64,000 bases of DNA from JACKAQ01 sp965227145 (lineage in GTDB: Bacteria; Calditrichota; Calditrichia; RBG-13-44-9; J075). The notes under the pieces are model-generated. The model worked only from the letters and a program-made list of their open reading frames with translations. It did not search any database and was not told the origin of the DNA. The stretch spans positions 5,270,001-5,334,000 of the forward strand of contig OZ245730.1 in NCBI GenBank assembly GCA_965227145.1, written 5' to 3'. A program made the translations under genes and the position numbers. Shown here in pieces: positions 1 to 8,949 of the stretch; positions within the stretch are counted from its first letter, which is position 1; every line of letters begins with the position of its first letter.

Positions 1-2
1 CC

Positions 3-479
3 ATCGAGGAACGCGCCAAATTCAACTACGATCACCCGGATGCGTTCGACCACGGTTTGCTGATTTCGCACTGCCACCAGATGCTCAACGGCGAAGTGAT
101 CGAGCAGCCCATTTACGATTACAAAACGCATTCGCGAACCAGCGAAACCCGGAAAATCGGACCGCACCAGATTATTATTTTAGAAGGTATTTTGATTTTG
201 GCGATTCCCGGATTGCGGGATTTGATGGACATCAAAATTTTTGTGGATACGGACCCGGACATCTGTCTGATCCGCCGGTTGCAGCGGGATATTAACGAAC
301 GCGGGCGCTCGGTGGATTCGGTGCTGGCGCAATATCAGGAAACGGTTCGCCCGATGTATCTGCAATTTATCGAGCCGTCCAAACGTTATGCGGATATCAT
401 CATTCCGCGCGGCGGCAGAAATCACATCGCGATCGATATCGTGAAAAGCAAAATCACTCAGCTACTCGGTGAGTCGTAA
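3..479 (+). CDS. udk: Uridine kinase, 3' part only
   Basis: Phosphorylates uridine and cytidine with ATP or GTP in cytoplasmic pyrimidine salvage. The window opens inside the gene: the frame is open from base 3 and gives 158 residues of an expected 205-210, so the P-loop is outside. The first visible residues include the family signature NYDHPDAFD, followed by QPIYDYKTHSR, an ILEGIL strand and the RRLQRDINERGR lid region, all in the order known for uridine kinases. The last 26 bases overlap the convergent crtW gene. The identification is firm; the true start cannot be seen. Confidence 0.95.
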   Translation: MEERAKFNYDHPDAFDHGLLISHCHQMLNGEVIEQPIYDYKTHSRTSETRKIGPHQIIILEGILILAIPGLRDLMDIKIFVDTDPDICLIRRLQRDINERGRSVDSVLAQYQETVRPMYLQFIEPSKRYADIIIPRGGRNHIAIDIVKSKITQLLGES

Positions 480-1200
480 CCGCATTCTTGCGCGTTGCCG
501 GCAATTTCCACCACGGCACATGCGGATACGCATGATGCTCCCAATGATACCCGCCAAAATGATAGCACGTCAACAATGACAGCATCGGACTGAACGAATT
601 GCTTCGCGCCCGGTGCTCATCGCTAAAACCGGCTTCCTCTTCGCGATGCGGCAAAAACGTGCCAAAATAAAACAGTTGAAACGTGCTCAATAGCGAGGGA
701 ATCACCCAAAACAGCACCAGATTAAGCGCCGGAACGCCGGCCACATGCTCCAGAAAATTGAAAATCAACGCCATTCCGGCAACCTGCCACCAGCTGATGT
801 AACTCCACAAAAAATGGCCGTACCAGCGCAAAAACTGGGGGTGCTCGCCATCGTGAAAATCGGGATCGTCGCCGCTGGCGGGATGGCGGTGGTGCTCCCA
901 ATGTTTTTCGTGCAATTTGTTGAATGAAAACAGCGCGTACAGCGCAACGCAAAGCGTACCGATGGCGTTGTTCAATCCGTGATTGGCGGGCGTTACGCAG
1001 CCATGCATCGCATCGTGCGCGGTGATAAACAAACCGGTGTACAGAAAGATTTGCAGCACAATGCCCAACGGCACCAGCGCCAACGGCAGCGTGCTCAAAT
1101 CGCGGGAAACCCAGAAAATCAGGTTCGCCGCCCACAGAAAAATAATGCCTGCGGCGATAGCAAATCCGGTTCGGGAAATTTGTTGTTTGTCGTATTTCAT
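454..1200 (-). CDS. crtW: Beta-carotene ketolase, CrtW type
   Basis: Membrane di-iron oxygenase that adds the 4-keto group to a carotenoid beta ring. The 248-residue protein has the histidine boxes of the CrtW/fatty-acid hydroxylase superfamily: HDAMHG near residues 62-67, HEKHWEHHRHP near 97-107 and HWEHH near 218-222, with hydrophobic segments between. I chose the ATG at 1200; a TTG four codons upstream is possible and neither has a good ribosome site. It is the last gene of the minus-strand carotenoid run, and its stop lies inside the convergent udk gene. A beta-ring hydroxylase is a less likely alternative, because the HDAMHG box and overall length match ketolases. Confidence 0.88.
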   Translation of the reverse strand: MKYDKQQISRTGFAIAAGIIFLWAANLIFWVSRDLSTLPLALVPLGIVLQIFLYTGLFITAHDAMHGCVTPANHGLNNAIGTLCVALYALFSFNKLHEKHWEHHRHPASGDDPDFHDGEHPQFLRWYGHFLWSYISWWQVAGMALIFNFLEHVAGVPALNLVLFWVIPSLLSTFQLFYFGTFLPHREEEAGFSDEHRARSNSFSPMLSLLTCYHFGGYHWEHHAYPHVPWWKLPATRKNAVTTHRVAE

Positions 1201-1284
1201 AGCAAAGGACAATGGATAAGTGATAATGGATAAGTTTAGATTTTATTCATGCTTAGAAGAAATTCAGAATTTCATTTTATATCG

Positions 1285-1311
1285 GGAGATTCCTGCCTGC
1301 GCAGGAATGAC
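1285..1311. repeat. Short palindromic intergenic repeat
   Basis: The core ATTCCTGCCTGCGCAGGAAT is an inverted repeat flanked by GAG and GACC. Close copies occur at 4600, 5755 and 49525, with a diverged relative at 62964. All lie between genes, consistent with a dispersed REP/MITE-like element. This copy separates crtW from cruF. Confidence 0.7.
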
Positions 1312-1391
1312 CGTTGCCGTTATCGCTGCGATTTTAAGGGTCACCTGCGAGATACTGAAAATTATCGGATCAGCCCAACATTCATTATATA

Positions 1392-2087
1392 TCAGGCAAA
1401 AAGCACCATTGCGAAATACAGCAATTGCGCAACATACGCGTGAAAGGCAATTTTTGGCAGCGATTGGCGGAAGAGTTGCCACCGGAACGCGATGCCCGCA
1501 AAAATGGCGCTCACAACAAACCAGGCCAGATAATTTTTCAGCGGAACGGCTGCGCTAAACCAGTGCCAATAGTTGAGGCGAATGGCGGCGGGTTCCATCA
1601 CGGCGTCGAACAGCACCATCAGCACACCGATAGCGCCGGCAAACAGCGGCAGATTTGCGAGCCATTTTTGGGGCAACAATCGCTGCGCAACCGCAACGGA
1701 CGAAATCAGCATCACCAGCCAGGCAAAACCGATGGCAACGGGCACACTGCCGATTTGCGGCTGCAGCGTTGCGCCGTATTCGTAACTCCCGAAAATTTCG
1801 CCGGTGTGAACGCCCGCAAATTCAATCCAAAATGTTGTCAAAACGACTGCGCTGCACCACACCGCATATTTCCGGCGAATGCCGGAATCCGCAAAAAGTT
1901 GCCACACTTCCCACGCCACCCACAGCGCCAGACCGGAAATTACCGCCCCGGCGGAAGTGCGCATCACCGTTTGGAAAACGCCGATCACATGCCACAATCC
2001 GCCCGCCAGCAGAAAAAAATACAGTCCGCCGATTTTCAGCACTTCGGCGTTGCGCCAGATATTTTCAATGCGTAATTCTTTGTTCAT
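1392..2087 (-). CDS. cruF: Carotenoid 1,2-hydratase family protein (CruF/DUF422)
   Basis: CruF hydrates the psi end of acyclic or monocyclic carotenoids, making the tertiary hydroxyl at C-1' that is later glycosylated. The 231-residue protein is strongly hydrophobic, with about six or seven membrane segments. It carries the family block FWIEFAGVHTGEIFGSYEYG near residues 85-104 and a later FDAVMEP segment. It lies in the crt operon 18 bases downstream of the DHFR-like gene, with a crtD-type gene and a glycosyltransferase in the same run; that combination is expected for 1'-hydroxy, 3',4'-didehydro carotenoids. Assignment rests on motif and context. Confidence 0.85.
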   Translation of the reverse strand: MNKELRIENIWRNAEVLKIGGLYFFLLAGGLWHVIGVFQTVMRTSAGAVISGLALWVAWEVWQLFADSGIRRKYAVWCSAVVLTTFWIEFAGVHTGEIFGSYEYGATLQPQIGSVPVAIGFAWLVMLISSVAVAQRLLPQKWLANLPLFAGAIGVLMVLFDAVMEPAAIRLNYWHWFSAAVPLKNYLAWFVVSAIFAGIAFRWQLFRQSLPKIAFHAYVAQLLYFAMVLFA

Positions 2088-2105
2088 ATTGGGTTTACTG
2101 ATTTT

Positions 2106-2618
2106 TTATCGCCGGGAATAGGTGAGCTGCACCAATCCCGTGTTGAAAATCTGGCAATTTTCGAACGCCAGATCCTGCCGGGAAAATCCCGCCGGAAACA
2201 GCGGAATGCCATCGCCGAGCAGCACCGGATGCACGGAAATCACAAACTCATCGATCAAATGTTGTTGCAAAAAGGCCATCGTCAACTGCGCGCCGCCAAC
2301 CAACCAAATATCTTTGCCCGGCTGCGCTTTCAGCGATTGCACAACAGCGGTGATGTCATCTTCCACGAATGTCACATGTTGCGTTTTTTGCCCGGCTTTG
2401 CTCCGGGAAAACACAATTCCTTTTTGATCGGGATAGGGATATTCGCCAAAAGACTGCGCAACATCGTAGGTTTTTCGCCCCATAATTACTGTGTCCACAC
2501 CGGAAATAAAATCGTCGTAACCGTAATCGCGATCGGTGAACAGCCAGTCGATTTCGTGATTTTTTCCGGCGATGTAATTATCCAAACTGCAGGCGATAAA
2601 CAGCACAACTTTTCGCAT
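2106..2618 (-). CDS. DHFR-fold reductase, RibD C-terminal family
   Basis: A 170-residue protein of the RibD_C/YyaP-like branch of the dihydrofolate reductase fold, probably an NAD(P)H-dependent reductase of unknown substrate. Visible family marks are an amino-terminal strand with SLDNYIAG, GVDTVIMGRKTYD near residues 40-52, and DIWLVGGAQL near residue 100, the phosphate-binding turn. It lacks the RibD deaminase domain. It sits inside the carotenoid operon between the glycosyltransferase (12 bases) and cruF (18 bases), so it is cotranscribed. A role in pigment or light physiology is only suggested by position; ordinary folate reduction is unlikely for this branch. Confidence 0.8.
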   Translation of the reverse strand: MRKVVLFIACSLDNYIAGKNHEIDWLFTDRDYGYDDFISGVDTVIMGRKTYDVAQSFGEYPYPDQKGIVFSRSKAGQKTQHVTFVEDDITAVVQSLKAQPGKDIWLVGGAQLTMAFLQQHLIDEFVISVHPVLLGDGIPLFPAGFSRQDLAFENCQIFNTGLVQLTYSRR

Positions 2619-2630
2619 AAGTTAGTCTTT

Positions 2631-3773
2631 CTATTGAATTTGTTCGTGAAACATCGCATCCGGTTTGGACTGAATATCGCGCCCTTTCCAGCGAATGCCG
2701 CCATTTCGATATTGCCACAGCGAGCGAAAAGCGATCGCACAAACCAGCAGCACGCCCAACGGATGCGCCAACATTCCCCATCCGCCGGAGATGCCAAAAC
2801 GCCAACCGGCAATGATGCGGATCGCCAACAACAACGCAACTGCGACAATTCCCAAATTCGCAACGCCCGGCACAAATAGCAAGCCAAAAGGCAGAACACC
2901 GGTGAACAACATAATGCCAAGCAACAGCACCAAACCACTCATCCGGTAATTGACGATGCCGAACAAATTCTTCGAAAACCCCTGAACAACTTCCTTTGCC
3001 GAATGATACATCCGGCAACGAATAACGTCGGCAGCCGAAACCGCCAACTGATTAATATTTTTAGACTTAGCCAATCTTCCTAAACACATATCTTCCACAA
3101 TTTCGCTGCGAACAGCAGTGTGACCGCCGAGCTTTTCGTATGCCTCGCGGGTAAAAGCAATCCATTGCCCATTGGCTGCAACGGTCGATGGCGATCGCGA
3201 AAATCGCGTGAGCCACAGCGGCAGCGAGCTGTAAACGAGCAAATAAATGAGCGGCACCGCCAGTTTTTCCGCCCATGTGCCGGTTGTCTGCGTTAAAAAA
3301 GCGGTGAGCATGCCGAGCTGCTGGCGCTGCATCCAACCCACAGTTCCGCGAATCGCCGACGGTTGGTGGCGAGTGTCCGCATCCGCGAAAATTAAAATAT
3401 CGCCGCTGGCGGCTTCGCTCAACTGGTGACACGCCCAATTTTTCCCGAGCCAGCCATCGGGCAGCGGCGCACCGGAAATGAGTCGTAAATTCGGCGATCG
3501 CTGTTGCCAGCGATGGGCTATTTCTGCCGTTTCGTCGGTCGAATGATCATCCAGCACAATTATTTCAACATCCGGGTAATCCTGCGCCAGCAAACCGCTC
3601 AGGCAATTGCCGATATTTTCCGCCTCGTCGCGTGCCGGAACCAGCACGGAAACTCGTGGAAACGCAACCGGTTGCGGTGAAATTCGCAATTGCGGCGCCG
3701 TAATCGCGTTGAGAATGGTGATGAACAACAGCAGGCTCAACACACTCAAAACAATGTAGCCAAGTGCAATCAT
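2631..3773 (-). CDS. Membrane glycosyltransferase family 2, carotenoid type (CruC/CrtQ-like)
   Basis: Probably transfers a sugar from a nucleotide-sugar to the 1'-hydroxyl of the carotenoid. The 380-residue protein has an amino-terminal membrane helix, then a GT-A domain opening with RVSVLVPARDEAENIG, a VLDDHSTDET strand, the metal-binding FADADTRH and a later IVEDMCLGR block, then about three carboxy-terminal membrane helices. This is the arrangement of the CrtQ and CruC carotenoid glycosyltransferases. Its ATG overlaps the acyltransferase stop in an ATGA, implying translational coupling, so sugar and acyl transfer are probably sequential steps. The exact acceptor and sugar cannot be read from sequence. 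Confidence 0.82.
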   Translation of the reverse strand: MIALGYIVLSVLSLLLFITILNAITAPQLRISPQPVAFPRVSVLVPARDEAENIGNCLSGLLAQDYPDVEIIVLDDHSTDETAEIAHRWQQRSPNLRLISGAPLPDGWLGKNWACHQLSEAASGDILIFADADTRHQPSAIRGTVGWMQRQQLGMLTAFLTQTTGTWAEKLAVPLIYLLVYSSLPLWLTRFSRSPSTVAANGQWIAFTREAYEKLGGHTAVRSEIVEDMCLGRLAKSKNINQLAVSAADVIRCRMYHSAKEVVQGFSKNLFGIVNYRMSGLVLLLGIMLFTGVLPFGLLFVPGVANLGIVAVALLLAIRIIAGWRFGISGGWGMLAHPLGVLLVCAIAFRSLWQYRNGGIRWKGRDIQSKPDAMFHEQIQ

Positions 3774-4522
3774 TTCAATAAATTAACGGGTTTATTTGAG
3801 AGCTCAATATCGCGGGAAAAATTGCCGGTGATGCTGATTTCTTTCGAACGCTCAGGAATTGCGGTGAGCAAGTTGCAACCGATTTCGCCGGTTTCGATTT
3901 GCTGGCTCAAATCCTGCAGCACATGCTCTTCAATTTCTTCCAGCCACTGCATTCCGGGAAAGCTGTCACGGCAAAAAACGTGATTTTTGCCGAATAGCAA
4001 ATGGGCGTCGGGCAGTTGTTTGCCCAAAAATTCGCAGCGGATCGCCAATGGCAGCACATTCACCCGACCATCGTATTTTTGGAGAATGCGCTCGACGCCG
4101 TTTTTGTAGCCGAGCGGTCGTCGCATATTTGGCAGTAATTCGCCCTGCGGAAAAATGGTAATCAGCGGATGCGAAGCCATCGCCAATAGCGAACGGGCGT
4201 AAGCCATTGTTTTTATGACACTTTTGGGATTTTCCTGAGTAATGCCAAATGCCCCGACTTTCCGGAAAAACGGGTATTTTTTAAGCTCACGTTCCAACAT
4301 CAGCAAATAAAACGGGCGCTGAAACAACTGTTTATTGAGCCAGTACGCAAAAAATCCGTCCCACCAGGTGCTGTGATTCGGCAGCAGCAAAACGGGCAAA
4401 TCCGGCGCCAAATCCGGTACATCGCCGAGCAGTTGAACGCTGTTGAAACTGCGTTTCATCAACCGCTTCAGGTATTTCGAAAAAACGATGTTTGCCCAGC
4501 GGGCAGGTTTGGCTGGAATCAT
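3770..4522 (-). CDS. PlsC-like acyltransferase, probable carotenoid glycoside acylase
   Basis: A 250-residue member of the 1-acylglycerol-3-phosphate acyltransferase superfamily. The catalytic motif is present as NHSTWWDGF near residues 50-58 (H and D of the HX4D box) and the glycerol-phosphate-binding block as FPQGE near residue 126. In the crt operon, coupled to a membrane glycosyltransferase by a 4-base overlap, the likely job is acylating the sugar of the carotenoid, as CruD or CrtO do. General phospholipid synthesis remains an alternative, since the fold does not separate the two. It follows crtB after a repeat-filled gap of about 200 bases. Confidence 0.8.
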   Translation of the reverse strand: MIPAKPARWANIVFSKYLKRLMKRSFNSVQLLGDVPDLAPDLPVLLLPNHSTWWDGFFAYWLNKQLFQRPFYLLMLERELKKYPFFRKVGAFGITQENPKSVIKTMAYARSLLAMASHPLITIFPQGELLPNMRRPLGYKNGVERILQKYDGRVNVLPLAIRCEFLGKQLPDAHLLFGKNHVFCRDSFPGMQWLEEIEEHVLQDLSQQIETGEIGCNLLTAIPERSKEISITGNFSRDIELSNKPVNLLK

Positions 4523-4599
4523 GGGTTGGCTCTGTTTTGGTTGCCGCTTTTATTGCCGCAAAAGCACGGTGTTCGCGAAAAATGGATTATTTCTTCCGA

Positions 4600-4724
4600 G
4601 GATTTCTGCCTTAGCAGGAATGACAATGTGATGATTTGGTCATTCCTGGCTTGTCCCGAAATCTCCCCATCTATTCTCAAATTACGCTTTGCGCCCTTTG
4701 CGCTTTTGCGGCAACTAAATCATG
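4600..4724. repeat. Repeat-derived intergenic segment
   Basis: It begins with a degenerate copy of the palindromic repeat (GGATTTCTGCCTTAGCAGGAAT), followed by a GTCATTCCTGGCTTGTCCC-like stretch and then GCTTTGCGCCCTTTGCGCTTT, a sequence type that recurs in gaps of many environmental genomes. No coding potential is convincing. It separates the crtB and acyltransferase genes. Confidence 0.55.
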
Positions 4725-5648
4725 CTATTCCACAGTTTCGTATTCCCAAATGGGTTTGGGTTTGCCCTGCGGCAGCAGTCGTGTGCGGATAATTTCCCGG
4801 AGCATGATGCCCACTTTTTTTATTTGCGGAACAAAAACACGCCCGAGAAAGGGGTTGAAATCACGCGCATCAATTTTTATCAAAATGCCGCTGTAAATTT
4901 TGCTGGCGGAGTAGATCGCAAACTGCGACTGACGCAACAGCATCGGGATTCCCGGCGCAGCTTCTTCATAAAAGCGGTGAGCGCGCTGCACATACAATCG
5001 CATCAATTTGTGCATTTGCGGTGTCATTCGCTCGTTCAAAATATCATCTTCGGACACACCGATAACGTGCATTTCGCTGAGCGGCAGGTAAATGCGTCCC
5101 ATCTCTTTATCTTCTTTGATATCGCGCAAAATGTTGGTGAGCTGCATTGCGATGCCCAGTTTTTCCGCGTAATAAAAAGCGTTTTCATTTTTGTAGCCGA
5201 GCACGTGGGTCATCATCAAGCCGACCACGCCGGCAACGCGATAGCAGAACAAATACAGATCGTCGAAGGTTTCGTAGCGGGTGTTGCAGATGTCCATTTT
5301 CACGCCTTCGAGCAAATCTAACGGGTATTCCATGGGAATGCCATATTTTTTCGCGATGATAATAAACGGGCAAATAATCGGATGTTCGGACTCGCCGGTG
5401 CGATAGGCAACTTCGAGTTCGGTGCGAAAATTTTCGAGTTCCTCCAGCAATTCCGCGTTGCTGCGGTTGCGGGGATTATCGATCAAATTATCCGCATAGC
5501 GGCAAAATCCATACAGGGCAAACGTTGCCCAGCGCCGCTCGGTCGGGAGCATCCGTGCAGAAATATAAAAACTTTTGGAGTAATGCGCAGTTAGCATCCG
5601 TGCGTGTTCAAATGCGGTCTTACATTTCGGATCAGACCAGAATTTCAC
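4725..5648 (-). CDS. crtB: 15-cis-phytoene synthase
   Basis: Condenses two geranylgeranyl diphosphates into phytoene, the first committed carotenoid step. The 307-residue protein has the first aspartate motif as YADNLID (residues 51-57), preceded by ALYGFCR, and the second as NILRDIKED followed by GRIYLP. The start is a GTG at 5648, with an AGGAGG ribosome site seven bases upstream; the same frame runs on to 5936 but that stretch lies inside crtI and has no family similarity. It is separated from crtI by about 150 bases containing one palindromic repeat. Confidence 0.95.
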   Translation of the reverse strand: MKFWSDPKCKTAFEHARMLTAHYSKSFYISARMLPTERRWATFALYGFCRYADNLIDNPRNRSNAELLEELENFRTELEVAYRTGESEHPIICPFIIIAKKYGIPMEYPLDLLEGVKMDICNTRYETFDDLYLFCYRVAGVVGLMMTHVLGYKNENAFYYAEKLGIAMQLTNILRDIKEDKEMGRIYLPLSEMHVIGVSEDDILNERMTPQMHKLMRLYVQRAHRFYEEAAPGIPMLLRQSQFAIYSASKIYSGILIKIDARDFNPFLGRVFVPQIKKVGIMLREIIRTRLLPQGKPKPIWEYETVE

Positions 5649-5754
5649 GACTTGCCTCCTTTTATCATCGAAAATTATTGTTCGAAATTTGATCTTTTCA
5701 GATCGGTTTAATGACTTTGTTGTTCGCCGAAAATGGTAAAAACGGGTATTTTCA

Positions 5755-5783
5755 GTAGATTCCTGCCTGCGCAGAAATGACAG
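5755..5783. repeat. Short palindromic intergenic repeat
   Basis: A copy of the family seen at 1285, reading ATTCCTGCCTGCGCAGAAAT with one mismatch in the right arm. It occupies the crtI-crtB gap and may form a hairpin in the mRNA, so it could modulate crtB relative to crtI. Confidence 0.65.
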
Positions 5784-5796
5784 CTTTTCGGATCTT

Positions 5797-7320
5797 TCAA
5801 ACCGCTTCGATGAGCGATTCTTTAACATTCGCCGGGAAAACCGGCAGTCCAAGATCTTCCGCGATGGCGCGATCCGTCGCGGCGGCGGTGAGCAAAACGC
5901 CCGGCACGCCCGCACCCGGATGGGTGTTCGCACCAACCAGATACAGCCCTTTCACATCTTCGCTGCGATTGCCCGGACGGAAGCTGGCAGTTTGAGTCAG
6001 TTTCGGCTCCACGCCCCACGCGCTGCCGAGATAGTTATTCCGTTTCGCCGCAAAATCGAGCGGCGTAAAGGTTTCCATCACTTCGATGTTTTCCCGCAAT
6101 CCGTCCAATCCAAAATCGTTTTCGAGAAAATCGAGTACTTTTTCGGTGAACGGCCGGTTGGTTTTTTCCCAATCGATATCGCCCTGCAAATTCGGCACGG
6201 GAATGAGCACATACATGCTTTCGCAGCCGGGCGGCGCCATTTCCGCATCGGTACGGGTGGGCACGTGCAGATACATCGAGAAATCTTCCGGCAAAATTTT
6301 GTTGTCGAAAATATCCTTCACCAAACCTTTGTAACGCTCGGAAAGAATGAGCGTGTGGTGCAGCAGTTGCGGATATTGTTTTTTCACACCGAGATAAAGC
6401 AACCAGGTACTCATGCCGTAAGCCAGTTTTTTCACACGTTTATCCGTCCAGCGGCGGCGATGTTCCGGCTTGATCAGCTCGCTGTAGGTATGGGCAAAAT
6501 GGGCATTGGAAACGACCACATCCGCTTCATGAAATTCATCATTCACACGAACACCGCAGGCTTTGCCGTTTTTCACGACAATTTCCTGCACTTCGCTGTT
6601 GGTGAAAATTTGCCCGCCGATTTCCGAAAACAGGCTTTCGAACGCCTGCACCAACGAATACATCCCACCTTTGGTGAACCACACACCGCCGTGTTTTTCG
6701 AGATACGGAATCATCAAATACACCGATGGCGAACGGAACGGGCTGCCGCCGATAAACAGCGGGTGAAAGGAAAACGCAAAACGGTTGTTCTCATGTTTGA
6801 AATATTTTTTGACCACCGAATACGCCGGTAACAGCGCATTCAGCTTCAGCGCCTGCGGCAGAAATTGCAGCATTGTCGGAAAGTCAAACGGCTTTGCGCC
6901 GAGCCGGTCAACGATGATAGCTTTGTATAATTTCTCGACGTAATCGATGAATTTATCGTAATTGGCGGCGTCTTCCGGGCTGAATTCAGCCATTTCCTGT
7001 TTCATTTTTTCGCTGTCGCCGGAGTAATCCATAAATCTGCCGTCGTGAAAATAAATCCGGTAAAACGGGTCGAGATAGATCAAATCGAGATAATCCTTCA
7101 TATCGCGCCCGGCGGATTGGAACACTTCCTGAATAATTTCCGGTGCGGTGATCAGCGACGGTCCCATATCGAAGGTGTAGCCATCTTTTTTAAATTGATA
7201 GGCGTGTCCGCCAACCATCGCGTTTTTCTCGAACAGTGATACCTGAAATCCGCGCGCCTGTAAGCGAATAGCCGCTGATAATCCGCCAAATCCCGAACCG
7301 ATAACGACTGCTTTTTTCAT
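5797..7320 (-). CDS. crtI: Phytoene desaturase, CrtI family
   Basis: FAD-dependent desaturase converting phytoene toward lycopene. The 507-residue protein starts with the Rossmann fingerprint VIGSGFGGLSAAIRL and an FEKNAMVGG second strand, has the GYTFDMGPSLITAP block, the LDPFYRIYFHDG segment typical of CrtI, and ends with the FAD-binding block GLYLVGANTHPGAGVPG. The ATG at 7320 follows AAGGAAA. The neighbouring CrtI-family gene differs in its LDPICRYFWNDG segment, which is why I give this one the phytoene role. Membrane-associated, in the crt operon. Confidence 0.93.
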   Translation of the reverse strand: MKKAVVIGSGFGGLSAAIRLQARGFQVSLFEKNAMVGGHAYQFKKDGYTFDMGPSLITAPEIIQEVFQSAGRDMKDYLDLIYLDPFYRIYFHDGRFMDYSGDSEKMKQEMAEFSPEDAANYDKFIDYVEKLYKAIIVDRLGAKPFDFPTMLQFLPQALKLNALLPAYSVVKKYFKHENNRFAFSFHPLFIGGSPFRSPSVYLMIPYLEKHGGVWFTKGGMYSLVQAFESLFSEIGGQIFTNSEVQEIVVKNGKACGVRVNDEFHEADVVVSNAHFAHTYSELIKPEHRRRWTDKRVKKLAYGMSTWLLYLGVKKQYPQLLHHTLILSERYKGLVKDIFDNKILPEDFSMYLHVPTRTDAEMAPPGCESMYVLIPVPNLQGDIDWEKTNRPFTEKVLDFLENDFGLDGLRENIEVMETFTPLDFAAKRNNYLGSAWGVEPKLTQTASFRPGNRSEDVKGLYLVGANTHPGAGVPGVLLTAAATDRAIAEDLGLPVFPANVKESLIEAV

Positions 7321-7422
7321 TTATTTTCCTTTTACTTTTTTAGCCACAGAAACACGGAGGTCGATGAGAAATAATTGGTTTGTGGCGATAATGCATTTCT
7401 TATGATTATAAATTCAATAAAA

Positions 7423-8936
7423 TTATGCGACAGCTTCGGCGACGGGCGCGGCTGCCACCGGCGCGCCGGCAGCTTCGGCGATGAGCCGGGCACACATTTT
7501 CCCGGAGAGCATCACCAGCGGAATACCGCCACCCGGATGTGACGAGCCGCCCGCAAAATACAGCCCGTTAATTTCCCGGCTGCGGTTCGCCGGACGTTTG
7601 AATGCGGCCATCGGCGAATTGGATGAAACGCCGTAAATGCTGCCGCGATGCTGCCATAAATATCAAAAAAGTTTTGCGGCGTAAACTGTTGTTCTGTTTG
7701 AATATGCGCTTCAACATCGATGCCGTTTTCGTGCAGTTTTTTGAGAACGATCCGGCGCATTCGCACGGATTCAATCGCCCAATCCTGTCCGGCGAGATAC
7801 GGCATATTCAGCAGCACAAACCAGTTTTCACAGCCCTTTGGCGCATGTCCCGCATCGCTTTTGGATGTAATCGCGATGTAAATGGTGGGATCATCCGGCC
7901 CGCGTTTTTCATCAAAAATTTGTTTGAATTCCAGCGCGTAATCGCCGGAAAACAAAATATTGTGATGCGCCAGTTGCGGGAATTCCCGGTCAACGCCCCA
8001 CAGAAACACCATCCCGGAAAGCGACGGCTCCAGCCGGTTCAGCGATTGCTGCCGTCCGGAAAATCCATCGATAAGCGTGTTGTGCGCGGTTACCACATCC
8101 GCGTTACACACGGCAAAATTTGCAGGCACCAACTCGCCGTTCACCCGAACGCCGCGCAACTGTCCACCGTCGTGCTCGATTTTTTCAACCGGCGCCGAAA
8201 AATGCATTTCCACACCCAAAAATTCCGCGAGCGCAACCAGTTTTTCAACCAGTCGAAACATCCCGCCTTCGATATAATACGCGCCCAAACCGTGCTCCAC
8301 ATACGGAATCACGTTCAGTGTGGCGGGCGCTTTGTATGGATTGGAGCCGTTGTAAGTGGCAAAGCGGTCGAACAATTGCTGAATGCGGTAATCGCCAAAA
8401 AATCGCGCGACACTGCTGTGCACGGTTCTCAACGGATCGATTTGTGGAAAGCGCAGCAACGTTGCCATATCCAGTTCGCTGAGCAAATGGCGCATTTCGT
8501 GCACCGGCGTTTGCAGAAAAATATTGCCGGTGATATCGTAAATTCGCTCGGCATAATCCAAAAATTTGGGATAATTGTTGGCGTCCGATTCGGAAAACCG
8601 GCGCATTTCCTGCTGCATCTGCGCTACATTTTCGCTGGCATCCAGTTGCGAACCATCGTTCCAGAAGTAGCGACAAATCGGGTCGAGATTGCGGAAAGTG
8701 AGGTGCGATTCGCGATTTTCGCCAACGGATGCAAACAAATGATCGATCACAAACGGCATCGTCAGCACCGATGGTCCGGTGTCAAAACGGTAGCCATTTG
8801 CAGAAAATTCGCCCATTTTCCCGCCGGGAACCGGATTTTTCTCGAACAACTGGACGCGGAATCCCTGCTTTGCCAGCCGGATGGCCGCGCTCAGTCCGCC
8901 CAATCCGCTACCGATAATTACCACTTCCCGATTCAC
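7423..8936 (-). pseudogene. crtD: Carotenoid 3,4-desaturase (CrtD-type), single-base frameshift
   Basis: A second CrtI-family flavoprotein, probably introducing the C-3',4' double bond next to the CruF hydroxyl. It opens with a GTG at 8936 behind AGGAG and reads IIGSGLGGLSAAIRL, GYRFDTGPSVLTMPF and LDPICRYFWNDGSQLD. Near 7650 the frame breaks: the upstream frame ends its family match at FFDIYGS, and the other frame resumes with HRGSIYGVSSNSP and the FAD block GLYFAGGSSHPGGGIP. Restoring one G between 7650 and 7651 on the plus strand would rejoin them into about 504 residues. Either a real inactivating deletion or a consensus error; intact flanks favour a recent event. An alanine/valine-rich tail follows. 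Confidence 0.85.
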
Positions 8937-8949
8937 AGTTGCTCCTGTT

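Noticed and set aside
70..110. Strict operon link of udk with the carotenoid genes
   Set aside because: They are convergent and merely overlap at their 3' ends by 26 bases.
5649..5936. Upstream extension of crtB
   Set aside because: It overlaps crtI, has no phytoene synthase similarity, and the GTG at 5648 has an ideal AGGAGG site.
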